From the NCBI GenBank assembly GCA_963169105.1, contig OY720641.1:5595258-5659257 (forward strand): a stretch of 64,000 bases of DNA, given 5' to 3'. Positions 1 through 11,764 of this stretch are shown one piece after another (the first letter of the stretch is position 1; each line of letters starts with the position of its first letter). Below the pieces are notes generated by a model. The model was not told where the DNA came from. It did no database searches and saw only the letters and a program-made list of their open reading frames with translations. This DNA comes from Ceriagrion tenellum. Lineage: Eukaryota > Arthropoda > Insecta > Odonata > Coenagrionidae. The position numbers and the translations under genes were made by a program.

Positions 1-828
1 ACTGGCCTGGGGGATATTAGACGATGTGAGAGACGCTGCGGAATAGATAGCCTCTGTGAAAGCCAGCCTCTTTTGTGATGTTTCTTATCCGTTGGCCAAG
101 TTGAATAAATGCATGAGGAAAACCAAGTGATTAAGTATTTCGTTGGGAATGAGTGAATGATAATTAGTGCAGTGTGTAGAGCCATCGCAACGAAGGCGTT
201 AGTAAACAGTCTATTCCTATCCTTCCCTCCGCAAACTCCACACTACTGTGGCGGTGAACGTCGGTGAGCGTCGCGGCCCAGCGTTCCGGTTCCCATTGAC
301 GTCATTCGCATTTTTTGGTGCTCGTCGCCGTGGTCGAGCTAACGGTTACGAGACCTTTTTTTTTCTATCTCTTCCCGTTTTCGATGCAGTGCTTGTGAGA
401 TTGGCCGAGAGGAGGTCGCTGGCACGCATCTTGGCGGGCACCTTTTGTTTCCGAAGGCGATGCTCTGGATATAAGGCGAACAGACGTTTTTCTTTTTTGA
501 AACCCCTGATATACCCTTTTCCCAACATTCTGCTGCTTCAGTATCAACCTCTTGAGAATTTTATGGGCACTTATTTTGATTTACCGTGCATGAGTGTCCC
601 GCGACTGCGGATTCGTATCGCATGTCGTTGTAGTCTGTGAACGTATGTTGAACAATTTATCGCCATCGGCACCGCAAAAAGTGGCGGTTAATACCAAAAA
701 GTTATGCTTTGATGTAAAAAAAAACCTTAAGGTAATTAAAATTCCGTAAATTGGTACGAACGGGGGTAGCTGCGGCTGGAATTGGCGCATCAAAATTGTA
801 TCTACCCGAAGATGTCTTATTATCCGGC
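1..828. other. No gene recognised
   Basis: I see no gene here. The longest open frames (for example around 248-640) use alternative starts, show no domain signature and overlap open frames on the other strand, so I do not call them. No repeat shared with the rest of the window was recognised. Confidence 0.5.
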
Positions 829-839
829 AGTGCTATACG

Positions 840-1031
840 TCTCCGGCTTAACTTTGTGGAAGTGAGTAATATCCATGATTTAAAACAACTTTGTTTCAAT
901 CCACACAATTATTCATAAATACGACCCGGGTTTCAGCAACTTCTTACCTGCTGGTGGCTCGAAGTCGTTGAAACCCGGGTCGTATTTATAATAAATTGTG
1001 TGGATTGAAACAAACTTGTTTTAAATCATGG
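840..1031 (+). mobile_element. Foldback element 1, inverted Penelope-type terminal repeats
   Basis: A 192-bp insertion flanked by an exact 11-bp direct repeat, AGTGCTATACG, at 829-839 and 1032-1042. Positions 840-872 are a single-sided extension containing ACTTTGTGGAAGT. Then come a left arm (about 873-940) and a right arm (about 966-1031) that are inverted copies running from CCATGATTTAAAACAA inward to the palindrome CCCGGG. The right arm carries a hammerhead-like core. Five other elements in the window share the same plan (TSD, extension, arm, short loop, arm, TSD). I infer a non-autonomous Penelope-like derivative; the TSD and the inverted arms are seen directly. Confidence 0.75.
945..984 (+). 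ncRNA. Degenerate hammerhead-ribozyme-like motif
   Basis: Reading + strand: TAC, then CTGCTGG in place of CTGAWGA, a weak GGCT/AGTC hairpin, GAAA, the self-complementary ACCCGGGT, then C and GTA. The GAAA-ACCCGGGTC block is intact and identical to the one in the solo motif at 46851-46893, but the CUGAUGA half is damaged, so activity is unlikely. Confidence 0.4.
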
Positions 1032-1042
1032 AGTGCTATACG

Positions 1043-1692
1043 ATAATTGTATCAAATTCGGGAGAACTTGAGAGAGGCAGAAGAAGATGGGCAAGATATG
1101 TAGAAGATGCGTGAGTTTCTGCACCGAGTACGGGATATTTGTGGGCACAATGGTTTATAATATTGTGATTAAATAAGAATCATGATTAACTGAATGAATC
1201 TTATTAGCGAAACATTAACATTTATCTTATTAACATCTTATTAAGGAAACATTAACTTATATCTTACTAACATCTTATTAACGAAATAATTCAAACATAT
1301 ATACCAAATAAGTGAAAACGTCCTATACCCAATTTTCATTAAAAAATATTCGATTAAATAACAAGGGGGTTCTTTAAAATGTTAGTATATGTCGCAGAAA
1401 TGCATTGGCATCTAAAGTTTCGTTTTTTCATCTCCACGTATTCCCGGCCAAATATGCGTGGGGCGGTTCTTCTGAAGTCTCGAATATTTTTAGGGGTATA
1501 ACAGTCGTTGTGTCTTAGACTCGAGGAGATTTCATGGAATTCCTTCGCAAAAATTATTGAAAATTATTTTAGGCGGGGTCAGTTATATTTTTGTTTGCTT
1601 TTGTGAGAAATTTAAGGATACAAACCCCTTTTACCGTTAACAGCGCTATGGTTGGTCGTGCATTTCTGTTCATAGCGTGAAAATAGAATAAT
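1043..1692. other. Unassigned AT-rich sequence
   Basis: No gene seen. Apart from the tandem repeat at 1198-1290 I find nothing interpretable. Confidence 0.5.
1198..1290 (+). repeat. 37-bp tandem repeat, about 2.5 copies
   Basis: Units begin ATCTTATTARSGAAACATTAAC at 1198, 1235 and 1272. The first two are 37 bp each and differ at only a few positions. The third decays after about 16 bases. It is AT-rich and has no coding potential. Confidence 0.8.
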
Positions 1693-2115
1693 GTCTGTTC
1701 TACATCTACATACTGCGAGACGCTGCATGGGCGTTTGGCAGGGGGTGTTAGGACAGCAGCCATGTAAAGAAGTAAGGGATAAGGTTTTGGGAAGTGAAAT
1801 GGTGAACATGTCCTATGGGAGTGTATTTAGCGGAGCTCATTTTTTTTATGATCGCTTACTGTGCGCGGAATGAACGAGTTTTTGTACCTATCTGTTCGGC
1901 AGTGTATCTCTCTTATTTTATCGCTTATGTCAGGCCTAGGGATGTGGTGAGGCGCCCTGATCATTATCTCTGTGCCACTCTAACACACACCAGTTCTGAA
2001 TGTCTCAAGCAACCTAAGCCTAGCGTTTAGCCTCCGAGTCTCTAGGGGCTCCCACCTTAATTCCTCTAAAAGTTGTGAGACACTATATGTACGCTCGTGG
2101 AAGTTTTTAACGAAT
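1693..2115 (-). pseudogene. CR1-group LINE, ORF2 C-terminus plus 3' end
   Basis: On the minus strand the sequence encodes the C-terminal tail of a LINE reverse transcriptase: REIHCRTDRYKNSFIPRT, close to RDIDSRTDRFKMSFFPRT in the long element at 22849-27290. It is followed by a 3' UTR that ends with the family signature: CCCCCTGCCA, then a GC-rich hairpin-like block, then a (GATGTA)n tail at about 1693-1715. A stop lies in the middle of the coding part (after FRTGVC). It is a 5'-truncated, dead copy, typical of target-primed insertions. Confidence 0.75.
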
Positions 2116-3360
2116 CGCGCTGCTTTCCTATGTATTTTATTACTTTTTTAAATTTTATTATTATTGACCTTTATTTATTTATTTTAATTCAGTAAATAAT
2201 TAAATTTTTGAATTATATTTGAACGGATTTACTAATTAATAATATTAATTTAGTTAAAGAGAAATTAAGTTCTCTAGACCGTATACCACACCTTGATCTC
2301 CGCTTTGCGACGAATAAATGAGAAGAAACCACTGCAGAGATTTTGTAAAATATTGGGGAAGATTGGCAGTAAGTGCTGAAGAAGCCAAAACCTATGGAGG
2401 GTTTTGGCTACGTTGCGGAAAAGATCATTCGTCGGATTTGGCAGCCCTGATTGTCACGTGACCCAGGGAGACATGGGAGCGTGTCCAGGGTGCGGGTTTG
2501 GGTGACGGATTGCGTGGACCTTCTCCCAGCCTCCGATTCCACCTTCTCTAAGCATCTCTTTCCTCAAAATCTCCACCTTTCTCCTCTTAATGAGGCGTCT
2601 TGTTCCGCCAACGATACTTCAGTGGTCGTCAAACATCACAGAGAGCTTTTTCCGTCGATGCTGCCCATCTTGCTGAGGCCTGTTCCTCGTTGGCCTTGTT
2701 TCGGAGACAAAGACGGTGATGGGAAGAGAGAGAGAGAAAGAGAGGGAGGGTTTATTATATTTTGGCCTCAACAGTTCGTCTGCGTCTCTCGCCAAGGCGT
2801 TTGTTTTGGGAAAGTCGAAACCGCAGTGATAGAGAGAACTGTTAGTCTCTCAGTATTCCACCGCTAGCGAGGAATCGGGAAGAAGGTATAGCCATCCCAT
2901 GGTTACGACATTGTTCGATGATTTATGAGAGAACGGTTCAGTGTGTACCTTCAAGCTTAATTACGAACCGGTCTTGCGGTTCAGTGGCTGGATAGCCTGT
3001 ATGATGAGAGCTTCCATAAATAATTACGATAATTTAAGAAGTATTTTTCTCTTGACAAAACAGATACCACATTTGAATTTTATCTCAAATTATAAGTAAT
3101 TGTAAGGATTATTATTTAAGTTGGGTTGGGTTGGCACACACTTTTTTCAGGCCGTGATAAAATTTTGAGAACGTTTTCTTGTTTTTTGACCGCTAATTAT
3201 ATAATCAAGATAGTAACGAGTGTTGGTCCTTAAAAGTCATCACTCAAGTAGTCATTGCTGACGTTCTTCATCTTTATGTCCTCCCGCGACCTGTCCGCTA
3301 GTGTTTCTCGACAAAAAATGTCGCTCACGCTCTTCATGTTCCTTTTATGAGGGCTTCCTC
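2116..3360. other. Unassigned, with a (GA)n microsatellite
   Basis: No gene recognised. A GA-rich microsatellite lies at about 2724-2750. The open frame at 2451-2867 has no recognisable domain and reads through the microsatellite; I do not support it. Confidence 0.5.
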
Positions 3361-3446
3361 CCTGTAATATGTAGTATAATCAAGGTAGTATGGAATATTG
3401 TTCGAGTATATTTTAGAATGACGGCATGAGCTATTTCCAGAAAAAT
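3361..3446 (+). repeat. 86-bp direct repeat, copy 1
   Basis: Copy 1 of an 86-bp sequence starting CCTGTAATATGTAGTATAAT. Copy 2 is at 3818-3903 and differs at two positions by T/C transitions. The pair bounds a 371-bp segment with a SINE-like end. Confidence 0.85.
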
Positions 3447-3817
3447 TTCCGAATCTCCTGTTCGGACGCATTCGGGTGAATCGAATTTTCCGCTACCCTA
3501 ACGTAAGTCGAAAAGCCGATGGCCTAAATTTCCCATGATTCAGGATAGAAGAGGATATTTGGGGTGGCGACCGACAGCTAAGGTCATTTGCGCCATAGTG
3601 GACAGGTAAGGGAGGAAGGGTGGATAGAAACCCGGCGTCGGCATTAGCTTGCTCTTAACGAAAGGCGCCAAGGGGACCAAGGTTTAACGTCTCATCCGAC
3701 AGACGGAGTACTGTGCTTGAGTTGCCATCCACAAGACACTCAAGTAGGGATCGGGTTTCCTCTGAAAAAAATCCACCTACGCAGGGATTTGAACCGTGGA
3801 CTTCCTCCGGTTATCGA
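3447..3817 (-). repeat. Possible tRNA-derived SINE between direct repeats
   Basis: Near its right end, at about 3784-3795, is GGGATTTGAACC, the reverse complement of GGTTCAAATCCC, which matches the tRNA/Pol III B-box consensus. No clear A box was found at tRNA spacing, so the SINE call rests on the B box and on the flanking repeats. It could also be the middle of a local duplication. Confidence 0.35.
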
Positions 3818-3903
3818 CCTGTAATATGTAGTATAATCAAGGCAGTATGGAATATTGCTCGAGTATATTTTAGAATGACGGCATGAGCTATTTCCAGAAA
3901 AAT
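3818..3903 (+). repeat. 86-bp direct repeat, copy 2
   Basis: Second copy, offset 457 bp from copy 1. It abuts the 3' side of the minus-strand RTE-like LINE fragment that starts at about 3920, so the repeat may be part of that LINE's 3' UTR or a duplicated flank. Confidence 0.85.
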
Positions 3904-3919
3904 AGACCAATACTTCATG

Positions 3920-4640
3920 CTTCTTCTATGGTCAATAATCCATAGATTAGTTTGCAGCGTTCGTTTTCTGTCTCCATTCCTCCCGGTCTTGAGCCAGCCT
4001 CTTCAACTCCGAGTAGGAACGGCAGTCAATATCCTCTCTAATCTCTTCGACGTATTCCTTTCTGGGTCTGCCTCTCGCATTTCTACCCTGAACTGAGCTC
4101 TCTATAATGGATCCTAACAGTCGCTCATGTCTTATAGTGTGGCCTATCCAGGGGTCTCATCTCTTTCTCATCGTGTTCCACAAACATGGCACATCATCCG
4201 CTCTCACTAGCACCGCTTCATTGGTCACCCTCTCCATCCAAGATATCTTGAGGATTCTCCGGTAGCACCATATCTCAAATGCATCTATTCTCTATTATTT
4301 CATTCATGCCAAGTGTCCATGTCTCACTTCCATAAAGCAAAGACACTCCACACAAATGTATTGACTAGGAGTTTTCTTAAACGCAAATTAATGCTGCTGA
4401 AAGTGAAGAGCCTTTTCATTTAAATAAAAGCTGCCTTGGCCTTATTAATCCTGCTGATGAAATCTTTGGCACTATCTCCGTCTGATGTGACTTTGCATCC
4501 AAGGTACTGGAACTCCTGTAATGTATCGAGTCTTTGACCATTTAGCGTGACTTCGGCATCAGTTCCCCCCATTCTGTCCATCATAAGGCTCTTTGTCTTT
4601 TCTCCGTTGATGTTTATGTTGTATTACTTTTAACTGCATT
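3920..4640 (-). pseudogene. RTE-like LINE reverse transcriptase, C-terminal part
   Basis: Minus-strand conceptual translation gives, in order: KTKSLMMDRMGGTDAEV, then LDTLQEFQYLGCKVTSDGDS, then AKDFISRINKAKAAF, then LLYGSETWTLG, and near the end RKEYVEEIREDIDCRSYSEL. This is the thumb/C-terminal region of 'endonuclease-reverse transcriptase' LINEs (GLD.LQ.F.YLG..., ...LLYGSETW..., ...R...ML.DIK). The palm with the catalytic YADD box is not in this piece. Several in-frame stops and shifts (for example after KAAFI) show it is dead. Confidence 0.75.
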
Positions 4641-4919
4641 GCTATAAAAGTCTATATTTTCGATGATTTTCGTGCAGAAATCAATTAGTTATATTATTCT
4701 CCTTCGTTGTCTCCGAGTCTTTCTGTTTTCTCTCTCTTTCTCTTTCCTTCTGTCTCCGGAAATTGCTGATTTGTAGTAGGAGTTGTTAGGCCAAGTTTAT
4801 AAAGCAAAGAGACTCCCGAACTTTTCAGTAATTCTTTTAATTTGACCGCATAAGGCTTGAGCTAGACATTATTATTTCATGCCGTACGCAGAAAACTTCT
4901 TCACTACCAAAGGTTTTTT

Positions 4920-5175
4920 GTATTGTGTAAAAAGTATTTCGGAGAGTGTTGAATTTGTTTTTAAAAATATCAGGAAACATTATAAGTATACAGTATAGTG
5001 GAGTACACGCATTTAAAAAAATTGCAGGAGTAGAAGGGGAATTATGGAAGAAATGAGAACGAGGCAGCAAATCTGGAGGACGTATTGACGGTTCATGCAA
5101 TGGTTTAAGAGGGTGACTGAAGGAAATTCTATTGGGTAGTATTTGAGGGGGAGGAGAAGGAGGTTGTTGTAACAA
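4920..5175 (-). pseudogene. Possible LINE RT C-terminal remnant
   Basis: Minus strand, an open stretch contains RSHFFHNSPSTPAIFLNA followed later by FPDIFKNKFNTL. It resembles the LINE C-terminal pattern of an Arg/Phe-rich segment, a WNxLP-like core (degraded here) and IFKNKL. It lies just before an independent + strand LINE piece. This is a similarity judgement by eye; there is no catalytic motif. Confidence 0.3.
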
Positions 5176-5204
5176 CGTAGCAATACCTTACATTAGCTTT
5201 TATA

Positions 5205-5805
5205 TTTTGAGGCCTATGTCAATCAATCGCGTCTTCTCCGTGAAAGACCTAGGTGTTTTTCATGGACCAATAACTCAACTACTGCGACCATATTCTGGCA
5301 CTTAAAAATAAAGCTATGTCTCTCCTTGGCCTCCTCTACCGCTACGCAGAAATTATAGATCCACTAGCGTAACGCTCATATTTTTCAACTATTGTCCTTC
5401 CAGTCATCAATTATTGCTCCCCAATATGGTCCATGTCGGCTCCATCTAATATTTTAACTCTTAAGAGTGTTACTAATTGTACTCTCTACTCCACCTACCC
5501 ATTCCCAGATTATCCTTGACCAAATGCTCCCTCCACTTCCGCCTCTCCTCCCTCATAAATTCTCTTCCTACCAACGTTGATCCGTTTTTGCTTTCGTCCA
5601 ACACTTTTACACAACACGCTCTTTCTCAATTCGGTAGCAATACTTAATCGCTTCTCTCAGCTAGTACCTAAAACAATTGTTAATAAATTGTTATTGATCT
5701 TAGTTTTGTTTGAAAGTGTCTATCTTTTGTGTTTGTTATATTGTGCCCCTGTAAATTGGCAAGTATGCTGTATGTGGACAAATTAAATAAATAAATAATA
5801 TATGT
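5205..5805 (+). pseudogene. Jockey/L2-like LINE, RT C-terminus with (AAAT)n tail
   Basis: The + strand encodes VKDLGVFHGP, then a frame change to SLLGLLYRYAEI-like sequence, SPIWSMSAPSNIL-like sequence and LPIPRLSLTKCSLHFRLSSL. This is the thumb region of Jockey/L2-type reverse transcriptases (DLGV.LDP.L....; L.P.I.YCSPIW.P). The piece ends in an AATAAATAAATAAT tail at about 5783-5803. Stops and shifts are frequent. The 5' end is truncated. Confidence 0.65.
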
Positions 5806-8800
5806 CATCGGGTTGATTTCGCCTCAATATCACGGAATTGAATCTCATGCGATCCCCCAGCCGAAAGTAGCCGTGAATGTATTCTGTTTCTCACCACTAT
5901 ATGCATGTGACATTGCCGAGACTTTCGACGATAGTAAACTTCATTTTTTACAAGCTCGATTCAGATGTCTTTTTTTCTCGAGTCGCCAAATACATTAGCA
6001 TGGCTTCGTTGCGTGGTCCCGTGTTTGACGAGTTCACTTAGCGATTGGTTCGCTAATGAATATGGCGCGTGTATGTCGACTGTTCACTCCCTGATTGAGA
6101 AATCGTTTTGTTTTCTCCCATCCGTGGACCTGCGCGTGCCAAAAACTACGTAACCAGTTAGTTCTACTCTTCCTAAAATCGTGGTCCAGGAGTAGCGGAA
6201 TGAATATCCCCGAAAGGCGATTCCAATGTAAAACGACTCTAACGTAATTTGACCTCGAATGTTGGCTTCTCAGAGGAGTGTGTGCCCTCTGTCGTATATG
6301 AGCAGCAACGTCATGAACTTCTCCGGTATCTTTTGGTCGCTTATTGAACTGGAAGTTTCATGGTGATTAGTGCTTGAATGAGTGAAATTGGGGGAAAATT
6401 GTATTTTCAAACTAATAGGTATAAGTGCAGTTGTTCAGTAAATCTTTTTGAAGCCAGTCCTCTCGACAAATAAAGCGAAAATTTCATCAAAGTACCTTAC
6501 CCTCTATGGTTTTGAATTATTGGTTAGTGATTACATTGGATATGGTTGAAAGGAATTAGTTCATCAGAAATAATGCTGCCCTCGTTGTATGTGGCTGAAA
6601 ACAGCGTTCTTAAAAAATTTAAGAGTCAGAAAATCTGCAAATTTCTTCGCATAGGTTTGTGAGGTAAAAGTGTGATCCGCATTCCTGAAATGAATGTAAG
6701 GAAAAAAGATGCAACATTCAATACGTTTTTAGTTTTTTCTCTAATGATTGAACTCACCTGTCTAATCTCTTCTCCGATAAACGTTTATATTCTTTTATAA
6801 GTCTTCATCCAAGTATCCCGTCTTCGATGATATTTTACATTAATTTCTCCTTCTAGTATTGTTTTTAATGGCTGAAATATCGCAGAATGAGTCCAATGAG
6901 TATGTCTTCCGAGTCTGAGAGTTTTCATGAAACATCTTTAATTCCAATGCCCTCCCGGAGTCGACGAAGCTAATGCGTGGGCTGGTTTATCTGCATCATC
7001 ATCTCTATGAGAAGTGTCCGGGCTAAAATAGCTACTCCCATTCCCTGCTTTTCCCGACCCCAAATGAGTTTCCATCCGAGAATTCTCAGCCAGAATTTTT
7101 TTCCGGTCTCTAAATGGCTCTGGTCTGCATTTTCTGTGAATATGCAGGACCTTCCGCGAAGCTGTATATTATGATATAATCTCCGTGATATTACGAGCCA
7201 TTCGACTCGCTATGGCGTTGATCAGGAAATCATTTAATTGAAAATCTAGAAAAGTTTACGATTTTGAGCGCTAATGTTGTAGCCAACAATTTCATTTACA
7301 TGGCTTAGTACCAGCTTTGTTTTTGTGTTGTATGTAATTTCATTGGTTGTCGTTACATGTCCGTGTAATGTATAATAAATGTTCTTTCCTCTATTTTTCA
7401 GGTGAGTAATGACACATGGAATGATTCCGCCAAATACGTTAGCCTTCTTAAGGCCAAGCTGTACTTTCAGTGGCTCCCTAGGAGTAAGTATGAGTACCAT
7501 GTTTTGGATATCCTTCCTCTAGGTATGAGAGTGAAGTTAAATTCTGGTCCTTGTAGATGACATCGGAATGAGATCCCTACTCTGAACTTTTTTTAAAATA
7601 GTGATCTGACTAGGTCCCTAAAATTTTTCATTCAGTTATCTCCTTCCAATTCATTTACATTTCTAGTTTCCTTCTTTGCGCACATGCTTTGGTGTATAAG
7701 CCATTCGTTAAGACAAGTCTTCAGGGAGATAAATCATTCTGATATAATCCGGTTCCAGTTTGATTTTCACGTGAAAGAGCCTTAAACTGACATTTAGAAG
7801 GCGGGCGTCAACCTCTTGCCTATCTACTGCAGTTCTTCATTCAAGCCTGGCTACTCTTGGCATTTCGCGGAGAGATAATTGGGAGGAATGCAGTTGGCAA
7901 GGAAACTGGTGGGAGCATTAGAAACGGAAAATTTTGAGTTTTTTGTTTTTTTCTCGAGGAAAGTTTTAGCAAACTGTGCCAGCATTCTGAAATGAATTCT
8001 TTTATTTTTTTATGATAAGTCATCTCCTTTCTTTCTTTAATTCTCTTTTATGGCCTCTCTCAGAAACGAAATGCTTACATCTGAAAGGGGCATGGAGTAT
8101 TGTATCATAATTTATTGAGCGAATTAGAATGGCGATAAATTCTTTAGTTTTCCATAAGCAATCGAGATGGTGGATTAACATTGAACCAGTCGGGGGGGAG
8201 GGGGGGAAGGAGGGGGTAATTATTTGTGAATGAGTTGTCTTCAAGATTGTCTGTGTCAAGATCTTTTATGTGACGCACAACGAGTCAATTTACTTTTGCT
8301 GACAATTCGTAATGTGCTCAAGTATTTGATATTTTCCGTAAAAAAACATGTATAGATATTATGAAGTATGGGATTTGACCAAACAATCCAAGGAGTAGTA
8401 ATCCTGGTCGGTCAGATACAAAATCGGCATGTATTTTCCTGGAACCGGAATTAGGAAATTAGTTTCACAACAGTACTGATCGCCTATTTAAATGTTTGTT
8501 CAACCGGCCATAATATTGTATTACAAATTGAAATGGTATGGTGTTATTCTGTAAATTCAACATCCCGCTTCAAGTAGTGAATCATACATTGGCGACTTAT
8601 TCACTCAAGTCTAGGTTGATTGGCTGGAATAAAAACTTATTATTTCGTCGTAGGAGTTTTACTGAAAAATTTTATGAGAAATTTCAGGTCACTTTTTTCA
8701 CTTTCCAGGAAAGTCTTTCCTTAATTTTTTATATATGTAGGATTTTTAACCTCCGCCTTTTCCAGTGTGCTTTAATTGATTTAAAAAATGTTGTTTTTTA

Positions 8801-9850
8801 TTTTGTATATGGTGGAATAATTTAATTTTATAAAGTTTAATTTGTTCATTTAATACAATGACATCGAAGGCTGAATTCAGCCTTTTTCGCTAATAAAACT
8901 AGTCTCGCCCGAGTTCATCGGAATCTTATGTGAGTACAGTGTGGCTATAGCGAGTTACCTTACTATTTTACAATTTAAGAACGCTGTGGTGTTTTATGTG
9001 GCGGAAAATTAGTCCTATGGCTCTCGCTTCGCTTCCTCATTGTATCAAACTAGAGAAGTTGCTTTTTCGCGGCTTCCATATCCCTTCTCCCAACGGGCGT
9101 TTTGGAATGTGGCGCATTGCAGGGGTTCTGGCTAGGGATTACCCTACTCTAAGGCCCAAGATTGCTAGTCTTTTGATTTCATATCCTTGTAATTTGGAGA
9201 AATGGTATGCCTAAGATAAAAAAAACTTGAATCCATAGGTTTTCAAGGTTAAAAAACTGATGCAAAAAATTCAAGAAAGGTAATAGGGGATAGTTTATCA
9301 TCATGGATTCTTAAGAAAGTTAGATGATGATTTTGAATAGTTAAGTAATGCTTTGGTGCACTTATTTTCCTTATATGTATATCTTTATATTGGCATTGAG
9401 TTACCGTGGCAAAATTTTTGGTGTCCTAAAACCCCCCCTGTGGTGCAATTCCTGAAGTTGGTTCTTGGGGCGCGGTGCAGATGCAGTATTTCTTCGTGTG
9501 TGGCGCGAGTTGTATCCGATTCCCGTCGATTCTTTACTGTGATTAATTTTTCTTTTCTCGCCTCCGAGCGTTTTATGCCCTCGGAAGAGGGTCGCACGCA
9601 CAGGCAATCTTAAACTCCTTTGTCAACATATTGGAAATAAATGGGTTTTTTATCGAAGTAATTGTGCACAGAATTAAAAAGAAGCTTCACTCTTGCAAAC
9701 TTCACTTCGTCCGAAGTTCCCATTATTCGTCTTCTTCGTCTTATATAAAAAAAAAGAAAGTGTGAATGTGCGTGTTTTTTTTAAACTACCAAACCACTGC
9801 ACGGAATGACGTAACACTTTATAACATGATTCATTATGTCACGCAGAAGG
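5806..9850. other. Unassigned; no gene or known repeat recognised
   Basis: About 4 kb with only short, domain-free open frames. A candidate recursive splice site lies at 7402. A G-rich run (about 8190-8215) and short A/T tracts are present. Confidence 0.5.
7377..7407 (+). promoter_or_regulatory. Candidate recursive (zero-exon) splice site
   Basis: A pyrimidine-rich tract GTTCTTTCCTCTATTTTTCAG ends with AG at 7400-7401 and is followed at once by GTGAGT (7402-7407), a consensus 5' splice site. Abutting 3' and 5' splice signals (AG|GT) are the hallmark of ratchet points in very long insect introns. No flanking exon is visible, so this is a sequence match only; a chance match in 64 kb is possible. 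Confidence 0.3.
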
Positions 9851-10271
9851 TTTATGGATCCTTTTTGTTTACCTAATGGTCTCCGGTTCGACTCTAGACG
9901 AGTAAAAGCGCTTCCATAGGAAATACATGTTAAGTTCGTTTTTCTGGTTTGCAGACCTGATTTCCTAATTGCATATTTAAATTAGAAATAATGGTTGTAC
10001 AAAGTTGCAACAAAGACCATTGGAAAGAAAATAAAAAAACATTCTTATTCTTGCAATCGATTTAAGTTTTTTCGCTAATTCACTTTAAATTTTGAAAAAA
10101 CAATCATTAAACTTCCGACAATTCAGCGATTTTGTTACGCTGTCCCCTTGACAACCGATAGCGTTGTTAAAGCCCAACCTCATATGGATATATGATGTAT
10201 GTATGCCTAGAACGTATCAACTGAGATAGGAGAATCCAAAGATCCATAATAAATAAATTGTGCGCGATATA

Positions 10272-10308
10272 TATCGATATATTTTGATTGCTATCGATAG
10301 TATAAAAG
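10272..10308 (+). promoter_or_regulatory. Two DRE-like sites next to a TATA box
   Basis: TATCGATA (the Drosophila DREF-binding core) occurs at 10272-10279 and 10292-10299, followed by TATAAAAG at 10301-10308. The grouping looks promoter-like, but there is no downstream gene on either strand and AT-rich DNA makes such words less surprising. Confidence 0.25.
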
Positions 10309-10418
10309 GTATAAAATAAGTTTAATGTTTTTCATCCCGGTTGAATTTCAACGGGTACCTTCCGCTAGTAATCAGATAAAATTCTCAGTTGGTTCTTTTC
10401 TACAATCTTAAATAGTTC

Positions 10419-10454
10419 GGCCTGTTTCGCCTTTTTTTCGGCATTATCAGGCAC
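10419..10454 (-). ncRNA. Diverged hammerhead-like motif, solo
   Basis: Minus strand: GTGC, CTGATAA (G8 to A), T, a GCC/GGC hairpin with an A-rich loop, then GAAAC and AGGCC. It fits the window's hammerhead family pattern, but with one changed core residue, a 3-bp stem II and no good stem I. Confidence 0.3.
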
Positions 10455-11764
10455 TGAATATGTTTCCTAATTGGCTGGTAACTGGTGTTGTTGACCTTTG
10501 TATTTTACTCCTACTCCCCGTAACCTAAGCTGTTATAAAGAACAAATAAACAAAAATATTTTTTACCCGACGTTGCGCTCTATCGATGAAGCACTTCGTC
10601 CTGTTGAAAGGTTGTAGAAAATTGCCGAGCGTTGCCCTTGGTTGATTTTAATTAGTTATTTGTAGAAATAGAGGAAATTGTAATTTTTATTTCAAGTCAT
10701 CTATCAAATATTGAGTCCAGTTTTAGCGGTGGTAGAATTTGGTAGTAGTTGACGGCGCGGGGCTCGTCGTCAAGGAGGGATGTGGCGGTTAAAAGACCGG
10801 CAGATGGGAGAGGATAGCAAATGCTGGGCAACGCTGTCTATTGATAATAATTTATTCTAAACTAATAGATTGATACACATTTAAAAATTTGGAAGCTATG
10901 TACTCTACTAGGCAATAGGTCCCTTTTGAGGGTGCCGTTGGCTGTATTTAACATGCATTGCTGAGTAAAACATTAAAAACATGATATATACAATCGAGCG
11001 TTTAAGAGAAAAAGAATTTTTTGACAGAAAGAAACTTCTTTTTTTATTGGCAAACAACTTGGACTTTGGTAGGAAAATAAACAATTTATCTCAACGAAGC
11101 ACAACTACGATATTGTTACAGGACATAAACCATTGTTGAACTAATCTGCGGAAATGTTTACTATTTGTTACCTCTTTTTTTTTAAACTACCAAACTTTTG
11201 TTTTGTTCGATAATTGATTAAATTATTTCGGGCCCATGAATAAAAAAATCTTTTAAATAGAGTAAACTATACTCTAGGCACAGGGCCAAAGTAGCCTCTT
11301 CGTCTTTACTCTAAAAATCTATGTTCATTTGAGTGTTCTTGTCTTGCTGATTGGTAGGTTTTTGGCCAGTACTTTTCCTAGCGTCCTACTTTGTGGCATA
11401 TCGTTCCGTTTCCCCTTATATAGGTGTTCCGCCGTCAGAGCCCTCTCAAGGTTTTCATTACGTCTCCCTATTTTTATTTCGTCCTATGCTATCCTTTTCC
11501 TTCCTATTCCACGCTTCCCCAGCTTGCGTCGGCAATCGGGTGATCGTCATAGAGTGCATGTTTTGAAAATTTAATGAAGAAGTCGAAAAATTACTTATGG
11601 ACAATATATTGCTTAAGAGAATCTGTGCATGCTTTGGAACTCACCATGCGAGCAGTTTCGGGAGTGATACAATAATTATATTTTATCGTTTTTCCTTGTT
11701 GAAAGGAGGTTCTCACTCGTGTTTTCGGCACGCAGATCAAAATAAAGACGTGATTTAAAAAAAA

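Larger units (their letters stand above)
9851..11764. other. Unassigned; tRNA-like B box and poly-T tracts
   Basis: No gene recognised. GGTTCGACTCT at about 9892-9902 matches a Pol III B box but I see no convincing A box. A TTTTTTTTAAACTACCAAAC block occurs at about 9775 and again at about 11175, suggesting a short unnamed repeat. Confidence 0.4.

Noticed and set aside
248..640. 130-codon open frame near the left edge
   Set aside because: It needs a non-ATG start, has no domain, is overlapped by open frames on the opposite strand and has no splice context; composition explains it.
1198..1290. CRISPR-like direct repeats
   Set aside because: Units are contiguous tandem copies with no spacers, and the rest of the window is eukaryotic.
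3361..3903. LTR retrotransposon
   Set aside because: The 86-bp repeats do not begin with TG and end with CA, and no primer-binding site or gag/pol lies between them.
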